Below, in pieces: positions 1 to 11,869 of a stretch of 64,000 nt of DNA (positions are counted from its first letter, which is position 1; each line of letters starts with the position of its first letter). The notes under the pieces are model-generated. The model saw only the letters and a list, made by a program, of their open reading frames with translations, was not told where the DNA came from and made no database searches. The position numbers were made by a program, and so were the translations under genes. This DNA comes from VRUE01 sp963705635. Lineage in GTDB: Bacteria; Actinomycetota; Thermoleophilia; Solirubrobacterales; 70-9. The DNA lies in the NCBI GenBank assembly GCA_963705635.1, contig CAVPKH010000003.1:62001-126000 (forward strand), written 5' to 3'.

Positions 1-568
1 AGATGTTGCCGACGCCGGCGACCCCGGACTGGTCGAGCAGGAACGACTTCAGCGGCGCGGTGCGGCCGGCCGCCATCGCCCCCAGCGCCTCCGGGGTGAA
101 CTCGTCCGAGAACGGCTCGACGCCGAGCCGCTCGAAGCGCTGATTGAGGCCGGCGTCGTCGATCAGGAACGCCTCGCCGAAGCGGCGCGGGTCGGTGAAC
201 CAGAGCTCGCGCCCGTCGTCGAGCTGGAACCGCGCCCGCAGGTGGCGCTCGGAGACCGAGCGCTCGTTCTCGTAGAGCCGCCGCCCCTCGGAGGGATCGA
301 GCTTCCGCTCGCCCTCGACCAGGACCAGGTTGCCGGTCATCCGCAGGTGCATGACCAGCGTCCGCGCACCCTCGAGCGCCAGCAGCAGGTACTTGCCGCG
401 CCGCCCCAGCCCCTCGATCCTCGCGCCCGCGACCGCCGCTTCCAGCTCGGCCGGCGGCATCGGCCGACACCAGCGCTGATCGAGCACCTCCAGGGCGGCG
501 ATCCGATGCGCTTCGATCTCCGGCTCGAGCTGGCGACAGACGGTCTCGACCTCGGGCAGCTCCGGCAT
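1..568 (-). CDS. mutM: Formamidopyrimidine-DNA glycosylase (Fpg/MutM), 3' end outside window
   Basis: This bifunctional DNA glycosylase/AP lyase removes oxidised purines such as 8-oxoguanine. The minus-strand reading starts MPELPEVETV, the family's N-terminal signature; Pro2 is the catalytic nucleophile and Glu3 the general acid. About 189 codons are present, ending in the DQSGVAGVGNI motif that precedes the helix-two-turns-helix region. The C-terminal zinc finger lies beyond the left edge. The gene follows xerD on the same strand with a strong hairpin between them, so it may have its own transcript. Identification is firm; only the missing part is unseen. Confidence 0.93.
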   Translation of the reverse strand, partial: MPELPEVETVCRQLEPEIEAHRIAALEVLDQRWCRPMPPAELEAAVAGARIEGLGRRGKYLLLALEGARTLVMHLRMTGNLVLVEGERKLDPSEGRRLYENERSVSERHLRARFQLDDGRELWFTDPRRFGEAFLIDDAGLNQRFERLGVEPFSDEFTPEALGAMAAGRTAPLKSFLLDQSGVAGVGNI

Positions 569-603
569 CCGCCAGTTCTACACGACGCCGACCCCACCAA
601 ACG

Positions 604-657
604 CCGCTGACTTCGCCTTTAGTCCTCCCCGGGGACGACTAAAGGCGAAGTCAGCGG
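604..657 (-). terminator. Perfect 21-bp stem hairpin between xerD and mutM
   Basis: Bases 604-624 are perfectly complementary to 637-657, around a 12-nt loop (CTCCCCGGGGAC) that can pair further. The hairpin begins 13 nt after the xerD stop and sits 36 nt upstream of the mutM start. There is no clear T-tract on either side, so a Rho-independent terminator is likely but not certain. It could instead be an mRNA processing or stability element. Confidence 0.55.
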
Positions 658-670
658 TTGGGGGCGTTGA

Positions 671-1612
<942 letters not shown>

Positions 1613-1637
1613 GGCGGCTGGTTCTCGCCGCCATGCC

Positions 1638-2654
1638 CTAACCCTTGCGGCGCAAGGCGGCACCCGCGGCCAGCGCCGCGGCGAAGAAGAGGGGGTCCTC
1701 CTCAATCGCCCTGCCCATGGTCCGGGCTGGCAGGCCGGAGGCGGCGTAGCCCGCGAGGTCAACCGGCGATTCACGCAGGCGGTGGCGCCAGCCCGCGGCG
1801 GTGGCCAATACCGCGATCGGCACCGGCTCGTTGCTGGGAACCGGCACCTCGACCGCTCCCAGCAGCAGCTGCATCACGGTCAGGGTGTGATGGCTCACCG
1901 GGCGGTGGCGCTGGCGGGGGTCGGCGCTGGAGAGGCGCGGCGAGAGCAGCGTCGGCAGGCCCAGGGCGAGGGCGGCGTGAGCCGTCTCGAGGGCGGCGAT
2001 GCCGCCGTGGCCGAGGCGCGTCTCGGAGCCGATGATGCCGGGGCCGGGGCCGGCGATCGCCGCCTCCCAGCCAAGCTTCTGCCCGGCCGCGTCGAGCGCG
2101 CCAGCGACCGAGATCGCCTCCTGCTCGCCGCCGTAGGAAGGGGCCGCGGTGACGTGGCCGCAGAGCAGGCCGCGCTCGCGCAGCTCGGCGACGTCGCGGC
2201 TGAGCGAGCCCGGCAGAGCGCCGCCGCCGGTCTGCACGTAGCCGACCTTCAATCCCGGCTCCGCCTCGCGCGCCGCCCAGGCCGCGGGCGCCAGATGGCC
2301 GTGCAGGGGCAGGACGAGCACGGGCATCGGGTCGGCCTCCCCCTCCTCGCCGAGTGGCCGCTCAACCGGCTCGACCGCGTGCTGGAGCGAGCTGTAGTTA
2401 AGCTTGATCACGTGCTCGCCCTCGGGGCCGCCGGCTTCGAGCCCGCGGGTGAGGTTGACGTGGACGACGTCGAAGCCCCCCGAGCCGAGCTCGAGGTCGA
2501 GCGCCTCGACGTTGACGACCACCTCGTCGCCCTCGCGCATCTCGCCCAGCAGCGTCGCGTCGGCCCAGGCCGCGCGGCGCTCCCCCTCGACCTCGACCGC
2601 CAGCGGCCGCTCGCTGACGACGACGCCGCGCCGCAGCTTCAGCCGTCCGCTCAC
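1638..2654 (-). CDS. DUF3866 family protein
   Basis: The 338-aa protein matches the actinobacterial DUF3866 family, whose function is unknown. The N-terminal part (about 1-60) looks like a small beta-barrel domain (GRLKLRRGVVVSERPLAVEV). The rest is a conserved domain with glycine-rich motifs such as LPLHGHLAPA, GYVQTGGGALPG and GPGPGIIGSETRLGHGG. No signal peptide or membrane segment is evident. The start codon overlaps the end of the upstream M20 peptidase by 4 nt, so translation is probably coupled, and xerD follows 26 nt downstream. The family call rests on recognised motifs. Confidence 0.82.
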   Translation of the reverse strand: MSGRLKLRRGVVVSERPLAVEVEGERRAAWADATLLGEMREGDEVVVNVEALDLELGSGGFDVVHVNLTRGLEAGGPEGEHVIKLNYSSLQHAVEPVERPLGEEGEADPMPVLVLPLHGHLAPAAWAAREAEPGLKVGYVQTGGGALPGSLSRDVAELRERGLLCGHVTAAPSYGGEQEAISVAGALDAAGQKLGWEAAIAGPGPGIIGSETRLGHGGIAALETAHAALALGLPTLLSPRLSSADPRQRHRPVSHHTLTVMQLLLGAVEVPVPSNEPVPIAVLATAAGWRHRLRESPVDLAGYAASGLPARTMGRAIEEDPLFFAAALAAGAALRRKG

Positions 2655-3760
2655 CCCGCCGCTGCCGCGGCCTCGGCGACGATGCCCTCGCAGACCTCGA
2701 GCATCGCGTCGAGGTTGCGCGTGCTGACCGCCTCGTCAGCCGTGTGGTTGGCCTCGGTGCCGTTGGCGAGCAGGATGCAGTCGAAGCCGGCGACGATCAG
2801 GGCGTTGGCGTCGCTGCCGCCGCCGGTGGAAGTCCGTTCCGGCTCGAAGCCGGCACGGCGCAGGCCCGCCTCCGCCAGCGCCAGGGCCGGCGAGGAGGGA
2901 TCGATCCTGTAGCCGCGGAAGAGCTCTTCGATCCGCACGTCGGCGTCGCAGCCGTGCTCGCTGGCGCCCCAGGCGCAGGCGTCGCTGAGCAGGCCGGCCA
3001 CCTCGGCCGCGCGCCCGGCGTCGAGGCTGCGGGACTCGGCGACGATGCTGCAGTGGCCCGGGACGACGTTGCCCGAGGTGCCGCCGGAGATCACGCCGAC
3101 GTTGGCGGTCGTCTCCGGGTCGAGCCGTCCCAGCTCCATGCGCGAGATCGCCGCCGCGGCGGCGGCGATCGCGTTGCTGCCGTCCTCGGGCCGGATGCCG
3201 GCATGCGCCTCGACCCCGGCGAAGTCGGCGAGGACCCGCTGCTGGGTCGGCGAGGTGACGATGACCTCGCCGACGGCGCTGGCGTGGTCGAGGACGAAGC
3301 CGCGGTCCGAGCGCAGGGTCGAGGCGTCGAAGGCCTTGGCGCCGCGCAGTCCCTGCTCCTCAGCGACGGTCAGCACCAGCTCGATCCCGACCGGCGGCGG
3401 CTCGGAGGCGTGGCGCGCGACCAGCTCCATGAAGACCGCCACCGCCGCCTTGTTGTCGGCGCCGAGGATCGTCTCGCCAGCGCTGCGGAAGACGCCGTCG
3501 GATTCGACCACCTCGATCAGGCCCCGGTGCGGGACGGTGTCGATGTGAGCGCAGAACATCACCCACTCATCGCTCTGACCCGGCAGCCGCGCGAGCAGAT
3601 TGCCCGCACCGGCTTCCGCCGGCCCAGCCGCATCGTCCTCGCTCACCTCGAGCCCAAGGGCGCGCAGCTCAGCGGCAATCGTGTCCGCCACCTCGCGCTC
3701 CTCGCCGGTCGGGCTACGGATCTCGCACAAACGGACGAAGGTCTCGTGAAGCCTCTCCAC
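2651..3760 (-). CDS. M20-family metallopeptidase (PepT-like)
   Basis: The 369-aa zinc exo-/aminopeptidase has the M20 layout. The N-terminal catalytic half carries the first metal motif (FCAHIDTVP), GADNKAAVAV with the bridging Asp, and TVAEEQGLRG with the catalytic Glu pair. A lid/dimerisation domain follows around residues 175-290 (FAGVEAHAG). A C-terminal segment, TGGGSDANAL ... ANGTEANHTADE, supplies the last metal His. The family cleaves dipeptides, tripeptides or acylated amino acids; the true substrate cannot be read here. It overlaps DUF3866 by 4 nt and lies about 50 nt downstream of pyrG. Confidence 0.9.
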   Translation of the reverse strand: MERLHETFVRLCEIRSPTGEEREVADTIAAELRALGLEVSEDDAAGPAEAGAGNLLARLPGQSDEWVMFCAHIDTVPHRGLIEVVESDGVFRSAGETILGADNKAAVAVFMELVARHASEPPPVGIELVLTVAEEQGLRGAKAFDASTLRSDRGFVLDHASAVGEVIVTSPTQQRVLADFAGVEAHAGIRPEDGSNAIAAAAAAISRMELGRLDPETTANVGVISGGTSGNVVPGHCSIVAESRSLDAGRAAEVAGLLSDACAWGASEHGCDADVRIEELFRGYRIDPSSPALALAEAGLRRAGFEPERTSTGGGSDANALIVAGFDCILLANGTEANHTADEAVSTRNLDAMLEVCEGIVAEAAAAAG

Positions 3761-3808
3761 GACGGGACAGGCTAGCTGGGGAGCTTGCCGCCGCGCACTG
3801 ATTGACGC

Positions 3809-5489
<1,681 letters not shown>

Positions 5490-5493
<4 letters not shown>

Positions 5494-6334
5494 GCTCTGC
5501 CGAGCGAGTCTAGCCAGCGCAGGGGCGGAACCGATTCGATCGTCGACGAAATCGAACGCAACTCTCCGTAAATGGTCAGTCCCGCGACCGACGGCGAGGG
5601 CGATCAGGCGCGCCGTCGGCGCCCCAGCGTGCGTCAACAGCCAGACGCCGGCGACGGCGCCGATCAGGTTGGAGCCGGTGTCGCCGAGCATCGCCCGCTC
5701 GCGCAGGGTGAGCCAGGCGCCGACCAGGACCGGCCCGGCGAAGATCCCCAGCAGCTCCAGCGGCGCCAGCGTCCAGGCGCCGAGGCAGAGGCCGGCGCCG
5801 AGCAGCGCCAGCGCCTTCTCCGCCCGCCCCGGCCGCAGGTCGAGCAGGTTGAAGAGGTTGGTGGCGAGGACCAGCAGCGCCACGTCGGCGAGGTAGCGCC
5901 ACGACTCGAGCCCGCGCCCGGAGACGACGTAGGCGGCAAGCGCCAGCGCCCCGAGCGCCTTCATCGCCCCGGTCGAGAGGCTGCCCGTCGCGCAGCGCCC
6001 GCGCGTGGCCGCGCCAGCCGCGCGGCGCCTCGCTCGCCTCGCCGCGGCCCAGCGAGTCGTCGAGGAAGCCGAGGAAGGCGATCCCCAGCAGGTAGGGCAT
6101 CCAGCGCCGCAGGTCGGGGGCGAGCAGGTCGAGGTCGGCGCGGTCGTTGAGGAAGGCGAGCGGCGCCAGCGCGACCAGCGCCGCCGTCGCCAGCACCGCG
6201 CCGAGCGGGAAGGCGAGCGTGGCGCCGCGGTAGTTCTCCCGCACCAGGCCGGCGTCGAGCAGGCCCGCGCACGCCCGCCGGCACGACCAGCAGGCGCGAC
6301 GCGCGATCGCGACCGGGAAGCCGACCCAGGTCAC
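5490..6334 (-). CDS. MraY-like (glycosyltransferase family 4) membrane transferase, frame-disrupted
   Basis: This polytopic membrane protein resembles the MraY/WecA superfamily that transfers phospho-sugars to undecaprenyl phosphate. Visible motifs are FLGFLDDSLG (the metal-binding DD), NLFNLLDLRPGRA and LGDTGSNLIGA. The GTG start at 6334 overlaps the end of mctB. Frame breaks occur near 5,990 and 5,590. In the corrected frame the protein ends SVPPLRWLDSLGRA and its TGA overlaps the pyrG ATG. In actinomycetes a gene of this type sits beside steA/steB and pyrG, suggesting a role in cell-wall precursor or polymer synthesis; the exact substrate is unknown. Confidence 0.8.
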
Positions 6335-6337
6335 GCG

Positions 6338-7241
6338 TCATGTGCGCGATGCCGGACTGACGCCGGGTCCCGGCGGCGCCAGCAGGTCGCGGCAGCAGGC
6401 CGGTCGGCGCTGAGCCCTTGACGCCGAAGCTGCCCTCGGCGCCGAGCAGGGCGAAGACGGTCGCCAGCTGCCCGGCGACCAGGTCGACGTCATCGACGCT
6501 GGAGAGGTCGTTGCCGGCGAAGAAGGAGATCGAGGACGGTTCGGCGGTCGAGGTCTCGACCCCGACCGTCGGCGCGTGGGTGCCGGTGATGCCGCTCATC
6601 AGCGCCGACTCGAGCTGGCCCGCGGTCGGAGCGCTGCACCGGCCCCATGTCTTCGGGCTGGCTCGCGGACGACGATGACCCCGTCGAGGGCGCCGAAGTT
6701 GCCGCTGGCGCGCGAGAAGAGGTGGCTGCGCACCAGCTCGAGCAGGGTGCCGCCGCGGACCAGCTGCCGGCCGACCCCGGTGCCGAAGGCGGTGAGCGTG
6801 TCGGCGTTGTCGCGATGTCGGCGAAGCGGGTCTTCGAAAGGTCGCCGGCGAGCGCCGCGCAGGTCGACCGGCTCGCGCACGACGCCGATGCCGACCAGCC
6901 GCGCCCCGGTCGGCGCCGAGAGCGTCCTCGAGCGCCGCGGAGGTCGTCGCCCGGCAGGTCGCCGAGCGCGACCACGCCGATCCGCCTGCCCGGCGAGGCG
7001 GTCGCGGACCAGCGCCGGGAAGACGCGGCTCGGCGAATTCGTCGGAGCGGGCCAGTTCGCCGTTCAGTTCGTCGGCGCGCGCGCGCGCGTCCTGGAGGTT
7101 GCCGGTGAGGCTGTGCTCGAGGTCCTTGCGGGTGTTGGTCAGCGCGTCGCCGCCGAACTCGGCGCCGATCAGGATCCCGATCGCGAGGGCGAGGAAGACG
7201 GCGACCAGCGAGGTCGCGTGGTAGCGGGCGCTGTAACCCAT
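6338..7241 (-). CDS. mctB: MctB/SteB family protein (annotated 'copper transporter'), frame-disrupted
   Basis: The N-terminus MGYSARYHATSLVAVFLALAIG has a short basic lead and one membrane helix. It is followed by a heptad-rich coiled coil (LQDARARADELNGELARSDEF) and an extracytoplasmic domain. This is the layout of mycobacterial MctB (Rv1698) and corynebacterial SteB. Position between steA and pyrG agrees with that family. Function is debated: copper resistance/outer-membrane channel in mycobacteria, or control of cell separation together with SteA. Several frame breaks lie between about 6,600 and 7,040. The C-terminal frame (FAGNDLSSVDDVDLVAGQL) is intact and stops at 6338. Confidence 0.78.
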
Positions 7242-7276
7242 CGCGGGCGGAAGGCTAGATGCTGGACCGACTGGCG

Positions 7277-8468
7277 CTACAGCCCGAGCCAGATCCTGAT
7301 CTTCAGCCAGACCAGCTGGACGAGGTCGTTGAGCGCCGGCGAGGTGATGACGACGATCGCGAGCAGGATCGCGAAGGCGGCGAGGAAGAGGACCAGCGGG
7401 CCGAACGGCGAGCTGGGGTTGTAGAGGCGGCTGACGCCCTTGGCGTCGACCAGCTTCTCGCCGATCCGCAGCCGGGTGAGGAAGGTCGAGGACATGCCGC
7501 CGCGCTTGCGGTCGAGGAACTCGATCAGGTTGAAGTGGGCGCCGACGCTGACGATCAGCGTCGCCCCCTTCTCGAAGGCCATCAGCATCGCCACGTCCTC
7601 GCTGGTGCCGGCGGCGGGGACCAGCGTGTGCTCGAGGCCCAGGTCGAGCAGGCGCTCGCGGCCCGGGGCGCGGCCGTCGGGATAGGCGTGGACGATCAGC
7701 TCGGCGCCGCAGCGCAGCGCCTCGTCGCCGGCCGAGTCCATGTCGCCGAGGATCACGTCGGGCTTCAGCCCCGCCTCCAGCACGCCGTCGGCGCCGCCGT
7801 CGACCGCGACGACGAGCGGGCGCACGTCGCGGATGTAGGCGCGCAGCGCCTTCAGGTCGCGGCGGTGGCGATCGCCGCGGACGACGATCAGCACGTGGCG
7901 GTCGCGGAAGGAGGCGCGGGTCGGCGGGAACTCGATCGCGCCGGTGAGCAGATCGGTCTCCTGGCGCACGTGGGCGACCGTGTTCTCGGCGAACTCGGCC
8001 AGCGCCTCGTCGACCCGCTCGCAGCTGCTCGTCGAGCTGGCGCTCCAGCTCCGCGACCTCGAGCACGCGCCCGCGCAGCAGCTCGCGCCCGCCGCCGAGC
8101 GACCGTGCCGCCGGCGATCGTCACCCGGTCGCCGTCGGCGAGCAGCTCGAAGGGATCGCCCTCGTCGGCGTCGATCAGCCTCACCCCGGCCCGGGCGAGC
8201 AGCAGCGGGCCCGGCGTTCGGATAGCGGCCGTTGGAGGACGGGCGAGGCGTTGATCACGGCCCGCACGCCGGTGGCGATCAGCTCCTCGGCCGCGATCCG
8301 GTCGATGTTGAGGTGGTCGATGACGGCGACGTCGCCGGGGGCGAGGCGCTTGACCAGGTGCTTGGTGCGGCGCCCGAGCCGCGCCGTGCCCTCGATCGCC
8401 TCCTCGGCGGATGCCCCGTTGCGCCGGGAGAGCAGGGCGGGAAGGCGACGGCGACTGGCGGTTGCCAC
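7277..8468 (-). CDS. steA: SteA-like protein (thiamin-pyrophosphokinase-like fold with C-terminal membrane helix), frame-disrupted
   Basis: The start MATASRRRLPALLSRRNG is followed by a domain reading GRRTKHLVKRLAPGDVAVIDH and the conserved stretch PLLLARAGVRLIDADEGDPF. The second half (7277-7969) carries VVAVDGGADGVLEAGLKPDVILGDMDS, the nucleotide-binding motif of the thiamin pyrophosphokinase fold, and ends with a hydrophobic C-terminal anchor. This is the architecture of mycobacterial Rv1697 and corynebacterial SteA, a cytokinetic-ring protein that works with SteB. Neighbours recN and mctB fit. Frame breaks lie near 8,220, 8,100 and 8,030. The gene is very likely intact in the organism. 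Confidence 0.82.
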
Positions 8469-8508
8469 CCGAGCAGGTTAGCCGCCCTGGCAAGCGGACA
8501 AGACGACT

Positions 8509-10191
8509 TCAGGCGGCTGCCAGCAGCTCGCGGGCATGGCGGGTGGCGGCCTCGTCGGAGCGCTCGCCGCCGAGCATGCGGCGGATCTCCTCGACCACGC
8601 CCTCGCCGTCGAGGCGCCGCACGCTGGCGCTGGCGCGCTCGCCGGAGAGGTCCTTCTCGAGGGTGAAGTGGGTTTCCGCCAGCGAGGCGACCTGGGGCAG
8701 ATGGGTGATGCAGAGGACCTGGCGCCCCTCACCCAGCGCCCGCAGGCGCTCGCCGACGGCGCGGGCGGTCTTGCCGCCGACGCCGGCGTCGATCTCGTCG
8801 AAGACGAGCGTCCCGGCCCCGGCGCCGCCGCCGAAACCGCTGAGGGCAAGCATGACCCGCGAGAGCTCGCCACCCGAGGCGGCATCGCGCAGCGGCGCCG
8901 GCTCCAGGCCGGGATTGGGGGCCAGCCGCAGCTCAACCGACTCGGCGCCGTTTGCCCCGAATCCCCCGGGGTGGGCCTCCAGCACGACCTCGAGCCTCGC
9001 CCCCGGCATCGCCAGCCGCTCGAGCTCCTTTGCGACCTCACGCTCGAGGGGCGCGGAGGCTTTGGCCCGCGCCTTGGTCAGCTTGCCGCCGAGCTTTGCG
9101 CGGCGCGCCTCGGCCTCGGCCAGGGCGGCCTCTGCCTCGGCCCCACGCAGCTCGGCGTTCTCGAGGCGGGAGATCTCGGCCCGGCAGCGCTCGGCGTGGG
9201 CAAGGACCGACTCGACGGTGCCGCCGTGCTTGCGCTGGAGGCGGTCGAGGGCCTCGAGCCGCTCCTCAACCGCAAGCAGCCGACCGGGGTCGGCCTCGAG
9301 CCCGTCCAGATAGGAGCGCAGCTCGGCGGCGACGTCGCCGAGCTCGATCGCCAGGGCACCGAGCCGCGCCGAGAGCGAATCGAGATCGGGGTCGACTCCG
9401 GCCACACCCTGTAGAAGCGCTTCCGCCTGGGCCAGCGCGCCCGCCGCGCCGCCGCCGTCCTCCTCGGCGCCGAGCACCGCCGCCTGGGCGCCGGCAGTCG
9501 CTTCGCGCAGCCCCTCGGCGTGGCGCAGGCGGGCGCGCTCAGCCCCCAGCTCAGCCTGCTCGGCCGGCTCGGGGGCAACGCCCTCGATCTCCGCGAGCTC
9601 ATAGCGATGGAGATCGAGGTCGCGCTCGCGCGAGCCGTCGCGCTCGCGCAGCTCGGCCAGCTCCCCCTCCAGCCGCAGGCACTCGCGGTGAGCCTCCCGG
9701 TAGCCCTCGCGCAAAGCCAGGTGATCGGCGCCGGCGAACCCGTCGAGCACCTCCATCTGCGCCGAGGAGATCGTCAGCTTGCGGTGCTCGTGCTGCCCGA
9801 AGAAGGCGAGCAGGCGGCCGCCGAGCAGTTTCAGGTCGGACGCGGTCGCCGCCCTGCCGGCGACGAAAGCGCTCGTCCGCCCGCCGGCCGAGACCCGCCG
9901 CCCCAGCACGACCTCGTCGGCGCCCTCGGGCAGCCGCTCCGCGATCTCCGTCATCTCGGGCTGCGCCAGGAGACCGTCGGGAAGGTCGAAGACGCCCTCG
10001 ACCCAGGCCTCCTCGGCGCCGGGCCGCACGATCTGCGGCCGCGCCTTGCCGCCCATCAGCAAATCGAGCGAGTGCGCCAGGACCGTCTTGCCCGCCCCGG
10101 TCTCCCCCGTGATCGCGTTGAGCCCCTCGCCCAGCCGCATTTCCGCCCTCTCGATCAGGAGCAGGTTCTCGATTCGGAGCTCGCGAAGCAC
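8509..10191 (-). CDS. recN: DNA repair protein RecN
   Basis: RecN is an SMC-like ATPase acting in double-strand break repair. At 560 residues it has the family's usual length. Walker A is GETGAGKT at residues 29-36. The middle is a long coiled coil rich in Ala/Glu/Arg. The C-terminal ATPase half has the signature ASGGELSRVMLAL and Walker B LVFDEIDAGVGG. The start is GTG at 10191 (MLRELRIENLLL) with an AGGAG ribosome-binding site about 5 nt upstream. Its place between nadK and steA is normal for actinobacteria, apart from the MFS gene inserted upstream. Confidence 0.96.
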   Translation of the reverse strand: MLRELRIENLLLIERAEMRLGEGLNAITGETGAGKTVLAHSLDLLMGGKARPQIVRPGAEEAWVEGVFDLPDGLLAQPEMTEIAERLPEGADEVVLGRRVSAGGRTSAFVAGRAATASDLKLLGGRLLAFFGQHEHRKLTISSAQMEVLDGFAGADHLALREGYREAHRECLRLEGELAELRERDGSRERDLDLHRYELAEIEGVAPEPAEQAELGAERARLRHAEGLREATAGAQAAVLGAEEDGGGAAGALAQAEALLQGVAGVDPDLDSLSARLGALAIELGDVAAELRSYLDGLEADPGRLLAVEERLEALDRLQRKHGGTVESVLAHAERCRAEISRLENAELRGAEAEAALAEAEARRAKLGGKLTKARAKASAPLEREVAKELERLAMPGARLEVVLEAHPGGFGANGAESVELRLAPNPGLEPAPLRDAASGGELSRVMLALSGFGGGAGAGTLVFDEIDAGVGGKTARAVGERLRALGEGRQVLCITHLPQVASLAETHFTLEKDLSGERASASVRRLDGEGVVEEIRRMLGGERSDEAATRHARELLAAA

Positions 10192-10312
10192 GGCTCCTGT
10201 GTACCACTCGGCGCGGCGGGTCCTGTCACCGCAGAGGACCCCCCACCCCCTGCGGTCGCTAAAGCGTCCTCGGGGGCGGGACCCCTACGGCGCCACCCGC
10301 CGCGAGGAGCGG

Positions 10313-11848
10313 CTACGCACTGACGGGTTCGCTTGCGGTCTCGCTCTCAGGTTCAGGTGCGGCGTGCTGGACGAAGTCGCGGGATCGCACCAGGGCGAAG
10401 CCGAGGGCGGCGCCGGCGAAGGAGAGGATCGCGGCGATCAGGATGATCTCGTTGAAGCCGCTGACGAAGGCGACGTCGGAGGCGTGGACCACCTCGGGGC
10501 GAATCCGGGCGGGGACCGCGGCCCCGGCGGCGCGGGAGCCGCCCGAGGCGACGATTTCGCCGAGGCCGCTCGGCGCGTGCGGGAGCAGCTCGGCGAGCTT
10601 CGAGTCGACGCGCGACTGGAAGACGGCGCCGAGCCCGGCGACGCCGGTCGCGATCCCGACCTGGCGGAAGGTGGTGTTGATCCCGGACCCCATCCCGGAC
10701 TTCTCCACCGGGACGACGGCGATCGCCGCCTGCCCGATGCCGGGATTGGTGAGGCCGATGCCGACGCCGGCGACGAGGAAGCCGGCCAGCAGCGTCGTCC
10801 ACCCCGAGTCGGGCGAGACGCCGTTCATCAGCAGCAGGCCGACCCCGACCACGGCGAGCCCGGCGCCGAGCAGCACCCGGATCGGGATCCTGTTGGAGAG
10901 GGCGCCGGAGATCGGCGCGACGATGAAGCCGAGCACGGTCAGCGGCAGGAAGCGCAGGCCCGCCTCCAGCGGCGAGTAATCGAGCACTCCCTGCATGTAG
11001 ATGGTCAGGTAGAGGAACATCGCGAACATCCCCGCCGAGAGCCCGAAGGCAACCGCGGACACGCCGTTGAAGGCGGGCTTTCGAAACAGCGACAGATCGA
11101 GCATCGGGTGCTTGCTGCGCAGCTCGATCACGATGAACGTCGCCAGCAGCACCGCGGCCCCGACCAGGCAGCCGAGGATCAGGCCGCTCGTCCAGCCCTC
11201 CGGATTCCCCCGGATCAGGCCGAAGATCAAGAGGAACAGGGCAAGCGAGAAGGTGATCAGGCCGGGAACGTCGATCGGCTCCGGGTCCTTGGCGAAGACG
11301 TTGACGATCTGGCGCTCGGTCAGGACCATCGCCGTGATCCCGATCGGCACGTTGAGGAAGAAGATCCACTCCCAGCCGAGGCTCTCGGTGATGAGCCCAC
11401 CGACCAGCGGCCCGACCGCGACGGCGCCGCCGACCGTCGCCCCCCAGACGCCGAAGGCCGTCGCCCGGTCCTTGCCGTGGAACTCCTGGCCGATCAGGGC
11501 CAGCGAGGTGGCGAACATCCCGGCCCCGCCGACGCCCTGCAGCCCGCGGGCGAGGTTCAGCAGGGTCGGATCGTTGGCGATGCCGCAGAGGAACGAGGCG
11601 AAGGTGAAGATCCCGAAGCCGATCGTGAAGACCCGCCGGCGCCCGAGCCGGTCGCCGAGCGAGCCAGCGGTGAGCAGGAAGGCCGCAAGGGTCAGCGAGT
11701 AGGCATCGACCACCCACTGCAGGCTGGAGAGGCTGGCGTGGAGTTCACGCTGGATGTCGGGCAGGGCGACGTTGACGACCGTCACGTCCAGCAGCAGCAT
11801 GAACGTCGCGATCGAGACGAGAACCAGAGTCCACCACTTGCGCTCCAT
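10313..11848 (-). CDS. MFS exporter, DHA2 (EmrB/QacA) family
   Basis: The 511-aa protein has about 14 hydrophobic segments, as expected for 14-TM drug:proton antiporters. Conserved motifs are visible: LDVTVVNVALPDIQ in TM1 (motif D), GSLGDRLGRRRVF (motif A), ARGLQGVGGAGMF, and WIFFLNVPIGI (a DHA2-type motif). Substrate cannot be predicted. It interrupts the usual nadK-recN adjacency and is preceded by a structured intergenic element ending in a terminator-like hairpin just before its start. Expression could therefore be attenuated; this is inference. Its codon use resembles its neighbours. Confidence 0.9.
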   Translation of the reverse strand: MERKWWTLVLVSIATFMLLLDVTVVNVALPDIQRELHASLSSLQWVVDAYSLTLAAFLLTAGSLGDRLGRRRVFTIGFGIFTFASFLCGIANDPTLLNLARGLQGVGGAGMFATSLALIGQEFHGKDRATAFGVWGATVGGAVAVGPLVGGLITESLGWEWIFFLNVPIGITAMVLTERQIVNVFAKDPEPIDVPGLITFSLALFLLIFGLIRGNPEGWTSGLILGCLVGAAVLLATFIVIELRSKHPMLDLSLFRKPAFNGVSAVAFGLSAGMFAMFLYLTIYMQGVLDYSPLEAGLRFLPLTVLGFIVAPISGALSNRIPIRVLLGAGLAVVGVGLLLMNGVSPDSGWTTLLAGFLVAGVGIGLTNPGIGQAAIAVVPVEKSGMGSGINTTFRQVGIATGVAGLGAVFQSRVDSKLAELLPHAPSGLGEIVASGGSRAAGAAVPARIRPEVVHASDVAFVSGFNEIILIAAILSFAGAALGFALVRSRDFVQHAAPEPESETASEPVSA

Positions 11849-11869
11849 GGATCGAAACCCTAAAGAACC

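Noticed and set aside
10250..10300. Possible third copy of the structured element between recN and the MFS gene
   Set aside because: Only a GCGTCCTCGG string matches. The second conserved strings and the hairpin are missing.
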